Below are positions 1 to 12,333 of a DNA stretch of 64,000 bases, piece after piece. The stretch is from Anthoceros angustus. Its lineage: Eukaryota > Streptophyta > Anthocerotopsida > Anthocerotales > Anthocerotaceae. Position 1 is the stretch's first letter. Every line of letters begins with the position of its first letter. The DNA lies in assembly GCA_010909165.1 (NCBI GenBank), contig MU008186.1, forward strand, positions 372,001 to 436,000, read 5' to 3'. Made by a program: the position numbers and the translations under genes. The notes under the pieces were generated by a model, which saw only the letters and a program-made list of their open reading frames with translations, did no database searches and was not told the DNA's origin.

Positions 1-76
1 TAGAACCACATTGCTTATTTCAAGCAAAGGGGTTAACAAAACGGCATAACTTACTCCACAGAGAGACAACACTCAC

Positions 77-148
77 TTTTGCGCCATGGTCAGACCAATT
101 GTACCGGTGCCACAGAACAAATTGAGAAGTACCTCACTTCTATCGGCC
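77..148 (-). CDS. Single exon of a TrmA/RumA-type RNA (uracil-5) methyltransferase (partial)
   Basis: On the minus strand an acceptor AG (150-149) and a good donor GTGAGT (76-71) bracket a 72-nt open stretch. It encodes a piece ending in LLNLFCGTGTIGLTMAQK, which is the S-adenosylmethionine-binding motif I of the TrmA/RumA (TRMT2-like) family of tRNA/rRNA m5U methyltransferases. The exon is phase 1 at its start. Further 3' exons would lie left of the window. Upstream exons should lie to the right, but I found none between 149 and 1979, so this is either one exon across a long intron or a stranded gene fragment. Confidence 0.5.
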
Positions 149-506
149 CTCAGACTACATGCATCCAAAATATTGAGTAAAAAATATTTGTTACAACATC
201 TCATTGAAACAAGGTTAGTCTCCACTTTTAGGGATTCGGAAGACTTTGCTTGAAAAGATCCAAAAAAATGCCAAAAAATCATACTCAATGGAAAACTAGT
301 CACTTGGCCATGTTTTCGCTCGAAAACACCACCTAGCATTTAACCATCATGACCAAAAACAACGTGACAAAGTCATGGAAAATGCCAAATCTTCGCGCAT
401 TGGATATGGATTTTCCCATTTCCGGGGATGTGCCGGATTCCAAATGGTCAATTCTTAGACGTAATGGCACAAAACCCATCTGACACAGGAACCAATTCCG
501 CTATTT

Positions 507-655
507 GCGCTGGCCTACCGGTGGCAGAGGCCTCACTACGTCGACCTACCAGCGCAAGCCGTCCCTGCTCCGGTCTACTGGCGCAAGCCGTCATTGTGCC
601 GACCTACTGGCGCAGTGTCCTCATTTGCGTCGGCCTACCGGCGCAGTGTCGTCAT
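507..655. repeat. Degenerate minisatellite, about five units of 29-36 bp
   Basis: Imperfect repeats built around the core CCTACYGGCGCA, each followed by a variable spacer. The open frames across it are by-products of the repetition. Confidence 0.6.
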
Positions 656-1579
656 CAACAACATGCAGGGAGATAAACAATATGCTTCAAGACAACCTCT
701 TACAAATGTTCTACATGCGGGCTTTACTTCCACATAATAGAACATCTAGCTTACGGCGGTGCGCTTCCGGGCACTACCAAAATTTTGAGGTATTGTCATT
801 GTTACTGTGGTGAGTACTGTATTTTCTTTTAATGGTGCTTCCGGCATTTCAGCATATTGTGCTGCAATAGCCGTATGGGGTACTGCGCGTTGTGAACAGC
901 CCTCCACGGCGTCGCGAGGTCCGCGGTGCCCCACAAGCAGCCTACATAATGAGGGCCCGTAAAATGTGGATAGGGTTAGTGCTATGAATGGTGAATGTGC
1001 TGGGTCTCGGCGACATAAATTATTAGGGTTATGTGTAAATGTAATAACACACATGCTGAGAATCCCATGTTTTTGTGTGTTTATGTGCTAATGACTACCA
1101 GAGGGTACAGGTCTTGCGGTTGAACTATGTGTTTGTGTGAAAGTGTTAATAAGAGCGTTGCATAGTCCTAGAAAAATTTAGTTAGGAGATGTTTGAGCGT
1201 TGGTCTAATAAATATTTGGCCTACAGTACGAGCTGCCAATAATCTACTAATGATTATACCACAAATAATCTACTAATCTAAAATTTAATAAAAAGGTCTA
1301 GGATTACTAAGCTTGAGACGATTGACTAGCTGGTAGAGAGTGGATAGACACACAAGTCACGCTCGCTTGTATACTATCGGGTAGAACGCATGCATAAGAG
1401 AAAGAGGATGTTGAGTGACAAGCCAGGACGGCATGTCACCAAGGCCCGCATGTAGAATTCTACATTTATACATATGTACAACGAATCAAGCCTTCCATAT
1501 GTATTGTATACCTGCAGCGTGTACAGACAAGCTAGGGCCCACATCGGGCGGACCGTCAGGAATAATCATTCAATACCAT

Positions 1580-1626
1580 GGGCCCTGGACCTTCAGACCG
1601 GGCCCTAGACTTTCAGACCGGGCCCC
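1580..1626. repeat. Short tandem repeat, core CAGACCGGGCCC
   Basis: Three near-copies of a motif reading roughly GGGCCCTRGACYTTCAGACC follow one another. It is a small GC-rich repeat with no visible function. Confidence 0.5.
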
Positions 1627-1979
1627 AGCCTTCGTCTTCAAATGATGAAAACGAAAGCTGCGGGACAACAATGATAGTGCTGATGTGAAGCAGCGCAAGA
1701 ACGGACGGCAGCCAATGCCAGCGTCCATTTTTTGATCCAACAATACAAGTCTCAGCGTAGGGCATGTGCACTAACGTGTTTCACTGGCAAATCTATCAGA
1801 TGCAAAACGCTGTGGCCCTCACCGCGTGTGTAGATGCCTTTCCAGACTTCACCTGGATCGGATCCTTCAGCCGCTACCGCATTCTGAAGTCTTGCCGTCA
1901 GCTGCACTGATCTTGAAGGAAATGCATACGGACAGCCAGGCCAACAATAGCCCATGCCCAATTTCCAACCTCTACATCG

Positions 1980-4900
1980 TCACTTCGACTTGGTCACATC
2001 TCGGCGCACTGTCAGTTTTTCTCTTCTCGCGCTGTCCCCATTCCCACCCTCAAAGGCTTCAAACTGGGCCTCGATGTCGTGTTCTGTAGCCTCTGATTGC
2101 TGTTCACCACCTGCTGTCGAACATGTAGATGTCTTCGGTAGTTTATCTTCAAAGTTCTTTGGGAAATTCAGCAGAGCGGCAGCTCCTAGCTCTTTGAACG
2201 CTGCTTTATCATAGGCGTGGGCTGCATCTATTGCAGACTTGAAATTTCCACAGTAGAAAGGCAGGTGATTCCTATCGTTGTAAAACATTGCATGATACAA
2301 GCCACCAGTCTCGCAGACACCATAATACTCACCTGTCCCCCCTGACAACGGGTGGTAACAACTTGCCGACCTTGGCAGCAGTTCCTCGGGAGACAGCTTC
2401 AGGTTAGGAGACTCTCCAAATTGCCAGAACCAGAGCTGATCATACACTCTAGCAGCCTCCTCCGCGGTTACAAAGGATCCCAGGTACGTGTGCCGTTTGG
2501 CAAGAGGGTTATAATATATACACTTAAACTTCATCCCATTAGAGTATACACCTTTGTAGTGCCGATGGAGTGTTTTCCCTGGCTTCCTTTGCCGACGTTT
2601 TCTCTCATCATCTGCAACTGGTAGATCGGCAGACTCTACCAAGGGCTTCGTCTTAACCACAAAAGGGCTATCATCCGCACTGATTGATCTTGTTTTAACC
2701 TCACGATCCTCGTCATATGCATCATCATTTTGCACCTCAAGCTTTTGGGATAACTTACTGCCACTACAAACCTTTCCCTGCTCCTCTTCGGGCAGTTTAC
2801 TTGATGGATGCGCCAACGACTTGACATTACAGGCAGATGATGGCCGCCACTGACGGTCATCAGATGCTTGTCCTACAATAACCTTCTTCCGAGTCTTCAC
2901 CCTCTGCTTCTTTGCTGCAGGAACGTTTAAACCATATCGCTCCGGAAAATTCAAGCGCTTTATGTTTCCGGACCGTTTAAACACCATGTCATCATAAGCC
3001 TTGGCTGCTTCTACTGCCGAGTCAAAGGTTCCCACATATATATGTTGTTTTGTTGCCGCCAAATACATTTTTGACTTGAAACGCCCTCCGGCCGTGGCCT
3101 GAACACCAATGTATGGACATCTTCTCGGTGGTCTTTTCAAGTCTGACCTTCCAGCCACATCTTTTCCAGAATCAGGTCCCGTTCCCACGTGCCTTTGGTT
3201 CTTGATTGAACTTGTGCCCTGCAATCGTTTCTCCAAAACTGTGCAGGAGTCGGTCTGTGGCCTTGAACCTATTCCTTCAGCTTGCTCATCGCTGTCACCA
3301 GCTGGACTCCTGACTGAATTACCTGCATCATCCTTAGGGCCATGGTTAAGCCTACTCTGACCTAGCATGGCTCTCCTTTTAGATGTTGTCTTGTAGATGC
3401 GGCCGTATTCAGACTTCAAGTCCTGGAACATGTATTCATCCACTGTCTCAGTTGACAATCCAGATGAAGTGCGTCTTCGGCGAAACTCATCTCCAGGCGT
3501 ATGTCCCCCTTGAGGATGTTGTTGATTGAACTCCTGTCCATCCTCTGAAAGGAGCTCATCACCACTGCTTGACAAAGAGTTATCGTGATGTAAAATAGAG
3601 CCACGCTTTCTTTTCAGCCTAGATCGATCAGCTGATTTGGAGAATCTCTTCAGCCTAGCATTTTCATATCCAGAGTCACTTGCATCTGAAGCAAAATCCT
3701 CTGAATCTGCCTCTTCAGATGCAGTATAGTCATCACTGAAGTTACTGTGATCACTCTGGGAAATATGTTGAGGTAGGTCTGCATAAGGAACGAAGCGGTC
3801 ATATTGGGAAGCCTCTTGAGGTGGGACTGCATAAGGAATGGAGTGATGATCCTGGGATATTTCTTGAGGTGGGACTGCATAAGGAATGGGGTCACCACTA
3901 CCACCACCGGGCACTGAGTTCAAATCCACATGACCTGACTTTCTTTTCAACCAATGAGCAATTTTCACAGCTCGGTCTCTGGCTCCACTGCCTTTGTTTG
4001 CCTTCAGATCAGCAACAGGCTTATGACTGTCCCTGGAAGCCAATGGAATGGGACCCTTGTCCTTTTGTGCAGAGGCTGCCCACTCGGGAAAGTTAAGGTG
4101 TGATGTAGCACCACACTGAACTGCTAGCTGATCCCGTGCACATGCAGCTTCAAGGTCAGTCTCAAACATACCCACGTATACCTTCCTCTTCTCATTTCTG
4201 TCGTAGAAACTTGCCTCATATCGTCCTGTGCTCCACTTCTTGGTCACACCGAAGAGCTTGTGATCACCACCACTAGTTTTTGGAACAGCTAATGCAGTAG
4301 CTCGCCCTGAGTCTGATGCTGATCGGCCACCAGTAGCTTGAACAACTAGACTCCTATCAGCCGACCCATGGGATGTCTTTAGATCTCTCGGAACTTGTCC
4401 AGGAATGGGAGTTCTCACAAGACCTGGATCACCCAGGGAGAAGCCTGCAGCAGCGCTAGGCACCTTCTTCCTATGCCGCCGTCTAGCAGGGCCAGTCTCT
4501 GGTTCACTGACCAGTTTTTGGTTCAACAGACCTGCTTTGCCCGTGTGAGTTCGTGACTTTCCACCACTCTGGCCTGGAGCTTCATCAGACTTTTGATGAG
4601 CTGCCGCGCCCGGAGAGGGCCCCTTCTGCTTGTTGCTGTCAACAATAACATTTGCAATCACCCGGTCCCTTGCAGTGACTGCCTCTTCCCTTGTGTCAAA
4701 CCTTCCGACGTAGATCATCTTTTTTGTCAGCTTATTATATACACTGGCTTCATACCTACCAGTATTGATTCTCCTTACACCAAGAGACCTACTTTCCTGA
4801 ACATATTTTTCCACCGATGAGCAATCAATGGGCTTTGACTGTCTACCTGAGCTCCGTGAAGTATTCACAACTGTAAGTTGATGAGGAGGTTTCAAAAGGC

Positions 4901-6353
4901 TCTGTTGATGAGTTCGTGAGATCCCTCGTGTTGGCGTATGGAGTCCCCTCCCCTCAGTATCCATTTCTGCGTCCATTTCAGTCTCAGTGGATGTCTCAGG
5001 ATGTGATTCCGGCACTCGTTCACCAGCACTACCTGGAACTGGCTCAACAGCCATGGCAGAGGCAGCAGGGGCGGCTGGCTTGACTGGAGAGCCTTGTTCA
5101 GCAGACACATCCTGCTCCTCCTGCATGTCACTCTGAGGCCAAGGTGATGGTAGTTCCGCATCCTCAGATCCTTCACCAAAGTTTGTGCTTGCACCTGTCC
5201 CACGAATTAAGCGAGCAGCATCATCGTAAGCACTTGCAGCAAGGGCCTCTGTATCAAAAGTGCCTAACCACACACGGCCTTCAGGGGTACATATCTCTGC
5301 TCCATACGTACCCCAGGGACGCCTCCGCACACCAACAAACTTGGAAAGTCCGCGCTGAGCAGACCCTCGCTTCTTTGAGGAAGAGTCGTTTCCACAATCC
5401 CTGCTCAGACAGCCAGACCCTGAAAGATCCATTCGCTCCATGTCTACCTGCTGCCATTTTACCGCTCTCGCCACACGAGACACCGAACACAGCCCTACTC
5501 TAGTCAGTTCCACAGGTCCGATATCAACTGCACCACCAACACTAAACCCAGCACGTTCCTGGCCAGGAGAGTCAGCCATAAGAAACGGAGGAGATGCTGA
5601 GAGAGGCAAACTCTCCAGAAACTTGGACGATTTTCTACTTCCTTTTCTTTCAGCAGAGAAGGCCGAGGGGCTACTATCCTGGCCAGCATCACCTGTACGG
5701 TGAGTCCCGCCATTGGAAGGATCAGGACACACAACATGTTCTTTCTTCAACCGTTTCGAAGGTCTGCAATCGAGCCTGAGCCCCTTGTCGGAAACAAAAT
5801 CACCTGGAGCAGAATCCGACAAGGAGCCTCTTTCTATAATATCCACATGGTGGGCAACCGAGGCTGCCATAACAACCACAGAAAACTCCCCCAGTGCCGA
5901 CGACTGTTTCATAACCTGCTTCCGTTTCAAGCCTGCAAAATTCTCCTTCATCGTTGAGTGCATCTGACAAAACCTGCACCAGGTTTCCACCACAGGGTCC
6001 ATGTTAACAAAGCACGGCCTCGAACAAGCGGTTCAAGAAGTCCAGGAAGCATGTGTGCTGCTAACTTTTCAAGCCACTTTGCACACGAGAGCGAGCAGTT
6101 TGGGACAGAACCTTGGATCTCTCGTCTTGAGATAAACCGAGAACTGGCACCGGACATTTGTCAAATTTTCCACATGGTCACACTGCTTGTAGGGAGCCTC
6201 GTGGTCTTCCAGTATGTGCCAGATACAGAACCGATACCCATGCACACGATAGTGACCACATTTCTGCCTAGAAGACTCGCAGAAGCCACTGCCATAACAT
6301 CGGGGCTTCTCCATTAACTTGCGCTCATATCTTGGAGTCCCGGATGGAGACAT
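1980..6353 (-). CDS. C3Hc3H zinc finger plus six AP2-like domains, putative DNA-binding protein
   Basis: Two exons: 6353-6112 and 5973-1980, giving about 1411 residues. The first ATG (6353) follows an in-frame stop near 6428. Residues 19-86 form a Cys/His module (CxxxxxC, RFCIWHIL, a later C, then RFCQMH) of the C3Hc3H type known from INO80/NSL complex subunits. The splice rebuilds its last CxxH. Six AP2/ERF-like domains follow at about 292-347, 475-528, 653-711, 1033-1091, 1218-1275 and 1296-1354. The first is closest to a classical ERF domain ([16 protein letters not shown], then [16 protein letters not shown]). The others keep the GV start, the YVGxF strand and the helix but lose the canonical WG/RAYD residues. 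Three tandem 16-residue PYAVPPQE-like repeats lie near 777-821, and acidic/serine and basic stretches separate the domains. Likely nuclear. I know no named protein with this layout. The exon join is strongly supported by phase and motif. Confidence 0.8.
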
Positions 6354-7033
6354 CGCTGGGACACCTTCTGTCGCACCTACAGCGATGGAATGCAAACCTT
6401 TCAAGACCCGAGCCTGATCAGCTCCTCATAACACGAATTGAACTCCTACCTTCTCCCGCCCCTGGCGACAGGCCCAGCCACGCCACAGTGCTCTAGAAGC
6501 TTCCGGGAACCTGCTCTCGAAGGAACTCCCGGTTTCTTTCACAGGCCAAATCAGGATCTAATGCGTTAAGTCCAGGATTCAACTTTCCTCCGAGTCCGCA
6601 CATCTTTTTGTGGAGCCGAGACCTAGCCCCCACAGTCTTGAGCTACCAATGCTCCCTCCAAAACGCATTTCTGTGTGGCGATCATGGACACAACATATTT
6701 CACGCTTCTTAAGGTCGTGGATCAAGTCGCAAACACTTCACCACAAGGACAGCCTCCGGCACCGCTCTTGGACACGAGAGCCGATCAAGTCACAAACGTA
6801 CACACATGCCCATTCTGGCTCGTCAAGCAAGATTGAATTACACGAGCGTTACGTGAATAAACCATGTCATTCCACTCTTACTATAGGTAATCAGTTCTAA
6901 AGAGTAATTATTAAGGTGATAATGGCAGCGGGCTCAGTTTTTTTTAGATTCCGCATGCCCGGCGTTCGAGAAACTGAAGTGAAAAAGATCAGGAGGCCAA
7001 TAGCTACATCCTTCCTTTTTGTTGGCGACGGGC
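6354..7033. other. Intergenic region between two minus-strand genes
   Basis: This holds the upstream region of the AP2 gene and the 3' flank of the SLC19 gene. No further exon, RNA gene or clear core promoter element could be supported. Confidence 0.4.
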
Positions 7034-9351
7034 TCACCCTTCCAGATCGGAAGAGAGGCCAGCAGCATACAAGTTTCCAGTCGCGAAGTAGGCTTCCCGT
7101 TCTGATGGAACTAGCTTGATGTCTCCCGTTCTGACATAGTGTTGGTAGCACATGAGGGCAAAGGAGATTGCCAGTGCGATGCAGTAGAATCCGAAGGCGT
7201 AGAACTGGTCGTGGATGGGCAGCTTGAGAGATGCCTGCACCGCATGCGAAATTTTGTGACGTAAGTACACAAGGAGAACATCTGGGAACTGAAAAGACAC
7301 AGTATGAGTTCAGGGACCGGAAGATGAAGAGACTTACAACCACTGCCTGGAGTAGAGACTGGATGATCAGGCCTGCAACTGAGTTGAGACTGAAGAGGAG
7401 AATGAATTGGCCGTTTGTGAGAGAGCGCGCACATTGCACATAGACAAGGCACAGGAGCAGTTGATTGATTCCTACAGCGATCACATAGGTTGGGTATGCA
7501 ATGGTGAGGGTACTGCTGGAAGCCATAAGGATGCAGAGGAATCCCACGATCCCAGAGCCGATGATGTACACAATGCCCCCTGTTTGGGCTGCAATCTTTG
7601 AAACTTGAACAGCTGCTAAAGCTGCAATGCATGCAGCTCCCTGGGCTGCTGCAATGACATGGCCGTTGAAGTTAGAGAGTGGATCGATCCCATCAAACAG
7701 GCTTGTGCCGTAGTTGGGGATCATAGCAAACCCAGCCGTTCCGAATGCCCACCTGTTCCAAAACACCAGGGTGATGCTATTTCAGTGGCTTGTAACAGCG
7801 AAGTAGAGGGCGAAGTACAAAACCAAACTTTTAACAGGATTTACCAAAGAGAGAGCAGACAGAGACTTTTGCTTCCCCAGGTTTCCCTCACAATGTTCAG
7901 GAAGCCCTGCAGCATGAAACACGATGTTCAATAGACCCTCTTTGCTAACCAGTCACGACAACTAGGTGACTGCAAATGTAGTCACATGCTGTGAGGCAAA
8001 TTCATGAGTATACCTGACGAGAGGAGCACAAGTTGGGGTCAAAGCGACCATCTCTTTGGAAATCTGGTGGTTCCCTTGGAAGTAGAAAGGAGGCCACACA
8101 AGCAATTGATACCTGCAAGGGCAGGAGAGGGGATCAATGAGTTACCACCAACAACAAAAGGTCAGCAAACATAACCCTGCACCTCCTACATTGTGTGTTT
8201 TCTGATTGACTCACCGATGCTATGGTGATATATAAATTGCTCACCAGTGAAAAGCCTCGATTTATAAGCAGCTGACCTGCAGCAACAACAGGAGTGACTT
8301 GGGATATATGTACATCGACGTAGTCATGCACACGGAAGAGTTATAAAGGTAATCTGGTGTCATTACTGGCAAGCTGCCAGGAGCCTTGGCCACGCAGAAT
8401 ACAACCTACCTATTTCAGCAGCGATTACAAACGAGGTGAGGGATGATGCTTGCGAGAAGCTTGTCTGCACATACATGCGAACACCACTCCTGAGAACTTC
8501 AGCGACGTGTCCCATCCACAAACTTGAGCTGATATGGAGGGACCTATCTTACCAGCAGTTGATAGTCTTCCTCAGCCACCAGCAAAAACAGGTAGGATGA
8601 GAAAACCACATCTGAGGCTGTTCCGAGACCATATGTGACCTTCAAGACGAAGAACACGTACATCAGAGAATTGCCAGGGTGTATCAGGTATCCAGTCTCT
8701 CACCAGGTATCGAGAGAAGAACCTGCATGAGCTGCATGGACAGCAAAGACGTGCCCGAAAGCAAGATAACGAATGTTGCTAACCGTCCTAAAGTACCTGC
8801 CAAGGTCATAACATTTACCTTCATCAGGAGCTCTCAACGACACATTTCGAAAAACTAAAACTTCTCTCTCTCCAACTACAATCAAAGCATCAGCCATTAC
8901 GATCCAGCAATTAAGCTGCTACTCACCTACCAATTATGATGACAGTGCGGTAAGAGAGGATGGAACAAGCCGGGACAGCCAGCAACGTGAAGCACAGCAT
9001 TGAGTAGACTCCAACCGGGAAAATGTTCCTGCTGACCTGTCAAACATCCGCAAGCTCCTCAAACCTCAGCTCACACCAAATCTCAGCTCAGACTGACATT
9101 CCAATGCAATCCAGTCGCATAATGCACCGCTATGGAGTCCAGCTGCCTCTTACCTCATCATTCGTGAATTGCTTATCTCTGGTGAGGTAAGGGACCAGAT
9201 ACGGCTCCGACGGCTCAAATTGCAGACACATTGTGAAGAAGGTGAGCAGCAGAAGCAATTGCCATGGCCCCTCCCTCCAAAAGTAACCAATTTCGCTGAA
9301 GAATGACATGCTTCTTTGCTCGCCGACCACAGCAACCTCAGCTACAGCCAT
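7034..9351 (-). CDS. SLC19-family (reduced folate / thiamine carrier-like) transporter
   Basis: Ten exons give 449 residues: 9351-9154, 9036-8931, 8787-8723, 8639-8553, 8464-8410, 8276-8215, 8112-8014, 7906-7845, 7752-7338, 7234-7034. All phases agree and the total is 450 codons with the stop. The family assignment rests on landmarks in order: PSEPYLVPYLT after the first hydrophobic segment, MQLMQ followed by VTYGLGTASDVVFSSY, TSFSQASS, GQLLINRG, SLWWAFGTAGF, and a hydrophobic C-terminal half. These match the SLC19 (Folate_carrier) fold, a 12-helix plasma-membrane carrier for folate or thiamine in animals. Substrate here is unknown. The gene is divergent from the E3 ligase at 9829. I do not recall this family being typical of seed plants, so its presence is of note. 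Confidence 0.85.
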
Positions 9352-9828
9352 GGATTCCCACTCTCCCCTGCAGACATCCCTGCCGGCGCCGGAGCGGGAA
9401 CGGGAGCCTAAACTGTCGCATCATTTTTCCGCTTCACTTTGCTTCCATCGCATAACGGCAAACAAAGATCCAGCTGCGACTGGAGACGTACGAGCAGCTG
9501 CTTCGTCCTGTACCGGAATCTGTGCCTGCATGATGCTTGCCATTGGCGGAGCCTTTCCACTGTGGACTGGAACCTTGAGTAAATGCAAAGAAAAAAAAAC
9601 CAAAAAAGCAACAACAAAAAAAGAAACGCTTGCACGGGAGACAGAAAGGAGGACGAGGAAGAATTCCAAGTCGATACTGGACAGCCTACCACAGGAGTCC
9701 GAGAGAAGCCAGACCGGGCGCTACGTGGGAAGTACAAAAATTCGCAGACACGGTACAGTTGCTCCGCGTCGCTGTTGGTGGTGCTGCGCATTGGGAGCAG
9801 CGACTGTATGCTCAGGCATGCCGTAGAG
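9352..9828. promoter_or_regulatory. Shared upstream region of divergent SLC19 and BRIZ-type genes
   Basis: 477 bp separate the two divergent start codons. It includes a purine-rich A-tract patch near 9585-9620. Both promoters and 5' leaders must lie here if the chosen starts are right. In-frame ATGs at 9583 and 9808 are alternative starts for the plus-strand gene. Confidence 0.4.
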
Positions 9829-12333
9829 ATGGAGATGTCGGATGAAGCGAGCTATGACAAGCGGGCTGCGGATGAGGATGCGGTAGCCAATTCTGGGGTG
9901 CCACATCCTGAAGGGGGAAGCTCGATGGAGACCACTACTTCCACATTGAATTTCTCTTCTGGCAGCCCCGGGCGGGAGGCTACACGGGGAGTGGTGCATC
10001 TCCTCAGTAGCAGCAAAATTGACGGGGACTGTCAGGATGATGCTCTGCCTGTAATTCCGGATTTCCTTGCAGCGGATGGTGGTTCTGTGCTGGATGGCAG
10101 CGAATTCGAAGGGAAGTGACCGGCATTGCAACTTGGTGTGCAGGCTGGACGGCGTCCACATCTGTGCGTGCTGGGTGTTCCGAATCACGTGACTGGAGCT
10201 GATTTTTGTGTGTTTGCAGGATCCTTCATCTCCAACATCACGGAGGTGCAGTTGATCAGGTGACCTGCATGGCAGTTTTAGTCAGTGGGTATGTGTGTGC
10301 AATGTCACACCAAGAGGAATGGTGCTGATAGGTGGGGTGACGACTTCCTGGCAGGACTGAGGGAGTGAAGGATAGGTACTGTGCTCTGCTCAAATTGGAC
10401 ACGCTTGAGTCAGCTGATGCCTTCTACAAGCACCTGAACGGCAAGAAGTTCTCTTGGATTGAGGTATTGTCTTCGTCTGCCGTGGATGGTGATATGGCAA
10501 CTTGGCATGCCATGGATTGTTCAAGACTGCTGGAGGTGGTGAATGTGGCAGGAGGACGTGTGCAAAGCTATGTATGTAGCAAATGTGCAGTGCACTGGTG
10601 ATAACGAGCAATCCTCAGCTCCTGCGGTTGTGCCGGCAGAGCCTCCCAACTGTCCTGTGTGTCTAGGTATGCTTCTATCTCAACCCAGCAGGAGGATGTG
10701 CGAGGCAGCATATTGACAATCGTTTACTGTGTAGAGAGGCTGGATCAACAGATTAGTGGAGTTCTTACTACGCTGTGTAATCACTCGTTCCATACCACAT
10801 GCATCTCCCAGTGGAGAGATTCATCATGCCCAGTAAGTTTGGTATTTGTAGACTGTTTCCTCTTCGTCCTGGATGTGGGGAGGAGACAAAGCGGGAAAGA
10901 TGCTTACCTACTGTGCTGTCTGATTTGATTCGCAGGTTTGTCGTTACAAACAGCAGCAATCAGAAACATCCATATGCTCGATTTGTGGAGCTTCTGAGAG
11001 CCTTTGGATCTGCGTTGTGTGTGGATTTGTAGGTTGCGGAAGGTACAGACGAGCCTTTTTTGTCTCCGGTTCTTGTACTCTACGTATCTTGATCTGAACA
11101 GGGTACTTCCAACACTGCAGATATCAAGCTGGCCATGCTGAGAATCACTTCAAGCTCACCAATCACTGTTACTCCCTAGAGCTTGAGACGCAACGCGTGT
11201 GGGATTATGTGGGAGATGGGTATGTCCATCGTTTGATTCAATCAAAGACGGACGGAAAGGTTGTAGAAGTTCCAAGCCCTTTCCAAGAAGGTTCTGATGA
11301 CAGGAGGAGCTCATTTGGATGGAGCCAAGGTCCAGAGTACCTGGAAGCGGTCACTCAAAGTAAAATAGAGTCCGTGAGTGAATCTGTCCCCTGTGGAATC
11401 CTTCATGCTGGTTTCATAGTCTTTGGATATAGTTTGATGGATTTTCACTGACGAAGGAAGTCGTGGTGGGACTTCACAAGCAGCTTACTGTGCTTTCCTC
11501 TTCCTAATTTTCCAGATATCTTATGAGTACAATCATCTTCTGACTACTCAGCTGGAAAGCCAAAGAGAGGTACAAGCATCGTCTGTGGTTACGCAACAGC
11601 CATTCTTCTCCCCAAGTGATCAACGCATATCTCATCCGTGTTGAGTTGTGTTTGCAGTACTTCGAACGAGAAATGGCCACCATAGAGGAGCGAACAACGA
11701 ACAGTGTTGAGGCGTCTTTCAATCAGAGACTGCAGAAACTTCACAGAAAGATGGATGACAAGCTTCAGGCGCGGGATAAACAGAAACGGGAGTTGGAGCA
11801 GGTACTAGTGGGACCTTTCGTCCAGGATTGCTTGATACGAGATGCTAAGGTTTCCAGCGGTGCTTCTTACCATTGACTTTCCATGTCAGATCAATGAGGC
11901 ACTCAGCAAGGATCAAATGTTATTGCGCCAGAAACTGAAGGACCTGGAAGCCAGGTACATACATCAATCAGAATGGTCTTTTTCTAGAGGCTGGCACTGA
12001 GAGGCTAATGGTTGATGGGTTTCTCGCCATTTTGGACAGCCACGAAGCTCAACTGAAACAGAAGGATGAGACGATTGCAGATCTCGAAGAGCAAGTAGGT
12101 CATCTCACGTTGTTGCTCGATTACAGGACCCTGAATACTGGAGCGATTAACAACAAGGTACCTTGTCCTGCTCGTAGGTGAGGGACTACATGATTCATAT
12201 TCAAGCCCAGCAAACGGTAGCAAAAGGTGCTGACGCGGACGATACCCGAGATGGTACCATTTTACCTCTCCCTTCCAACAACCGTGCCGAAAGGAGCGGA
12301 AAGCCTTCCAAACGGAACCCCAGGAAGAAATGA
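9829..12333 (+). CDS. BRIZ1: BRAP2/BRIZ-type RING and UBP zinc-finger E3 ubiquitin ligase
   Basis: Twelve exons, about 481 residues: 9829-10078, 10220-10259, 10355-10463, 10552-10666, 10735-10832, 10936-11042, 11121-11373, 11516-11569, 11658-11801, 11890-11954, 12040-12094, 12178-12333. The order is that of BRAP2: an RRM-like segment (DRYCALLKLDTLESADAFYK), a RING (CPVCLERLDQ, CNHSFHTTC, CPVCRYK), a UBP zinc finger (CSICGASESLWICVVC, CGRYQAGHAENHF, YSLELETQRVWDY, YVHRLIQSKTDG) and a long C-terminal coiled coil (about 160 residues) ending in a basic tail. In Arabidopsis the BRIZ1/BRIZ2 pair forms an E3 complex needed for germination. Whether this is the BRIZ1 or BRIZ2 orthologue is not settled. 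The end of exon 1 is the least certain boundary; all others are fixed by phase. Confidence 0.88.

Larger units (their letters stand above)
149..1979. other. Intergenic stretch with short repeats, no gene seen
   Basis: No coding exon could be supported here. It contains two short repeat patches (507-655 and 1580-1626). The last few hundred bases are expected to hold the 3' untranslated region of the minus-strand AP2 gene that ends at 1980. Confidence 0.5.
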
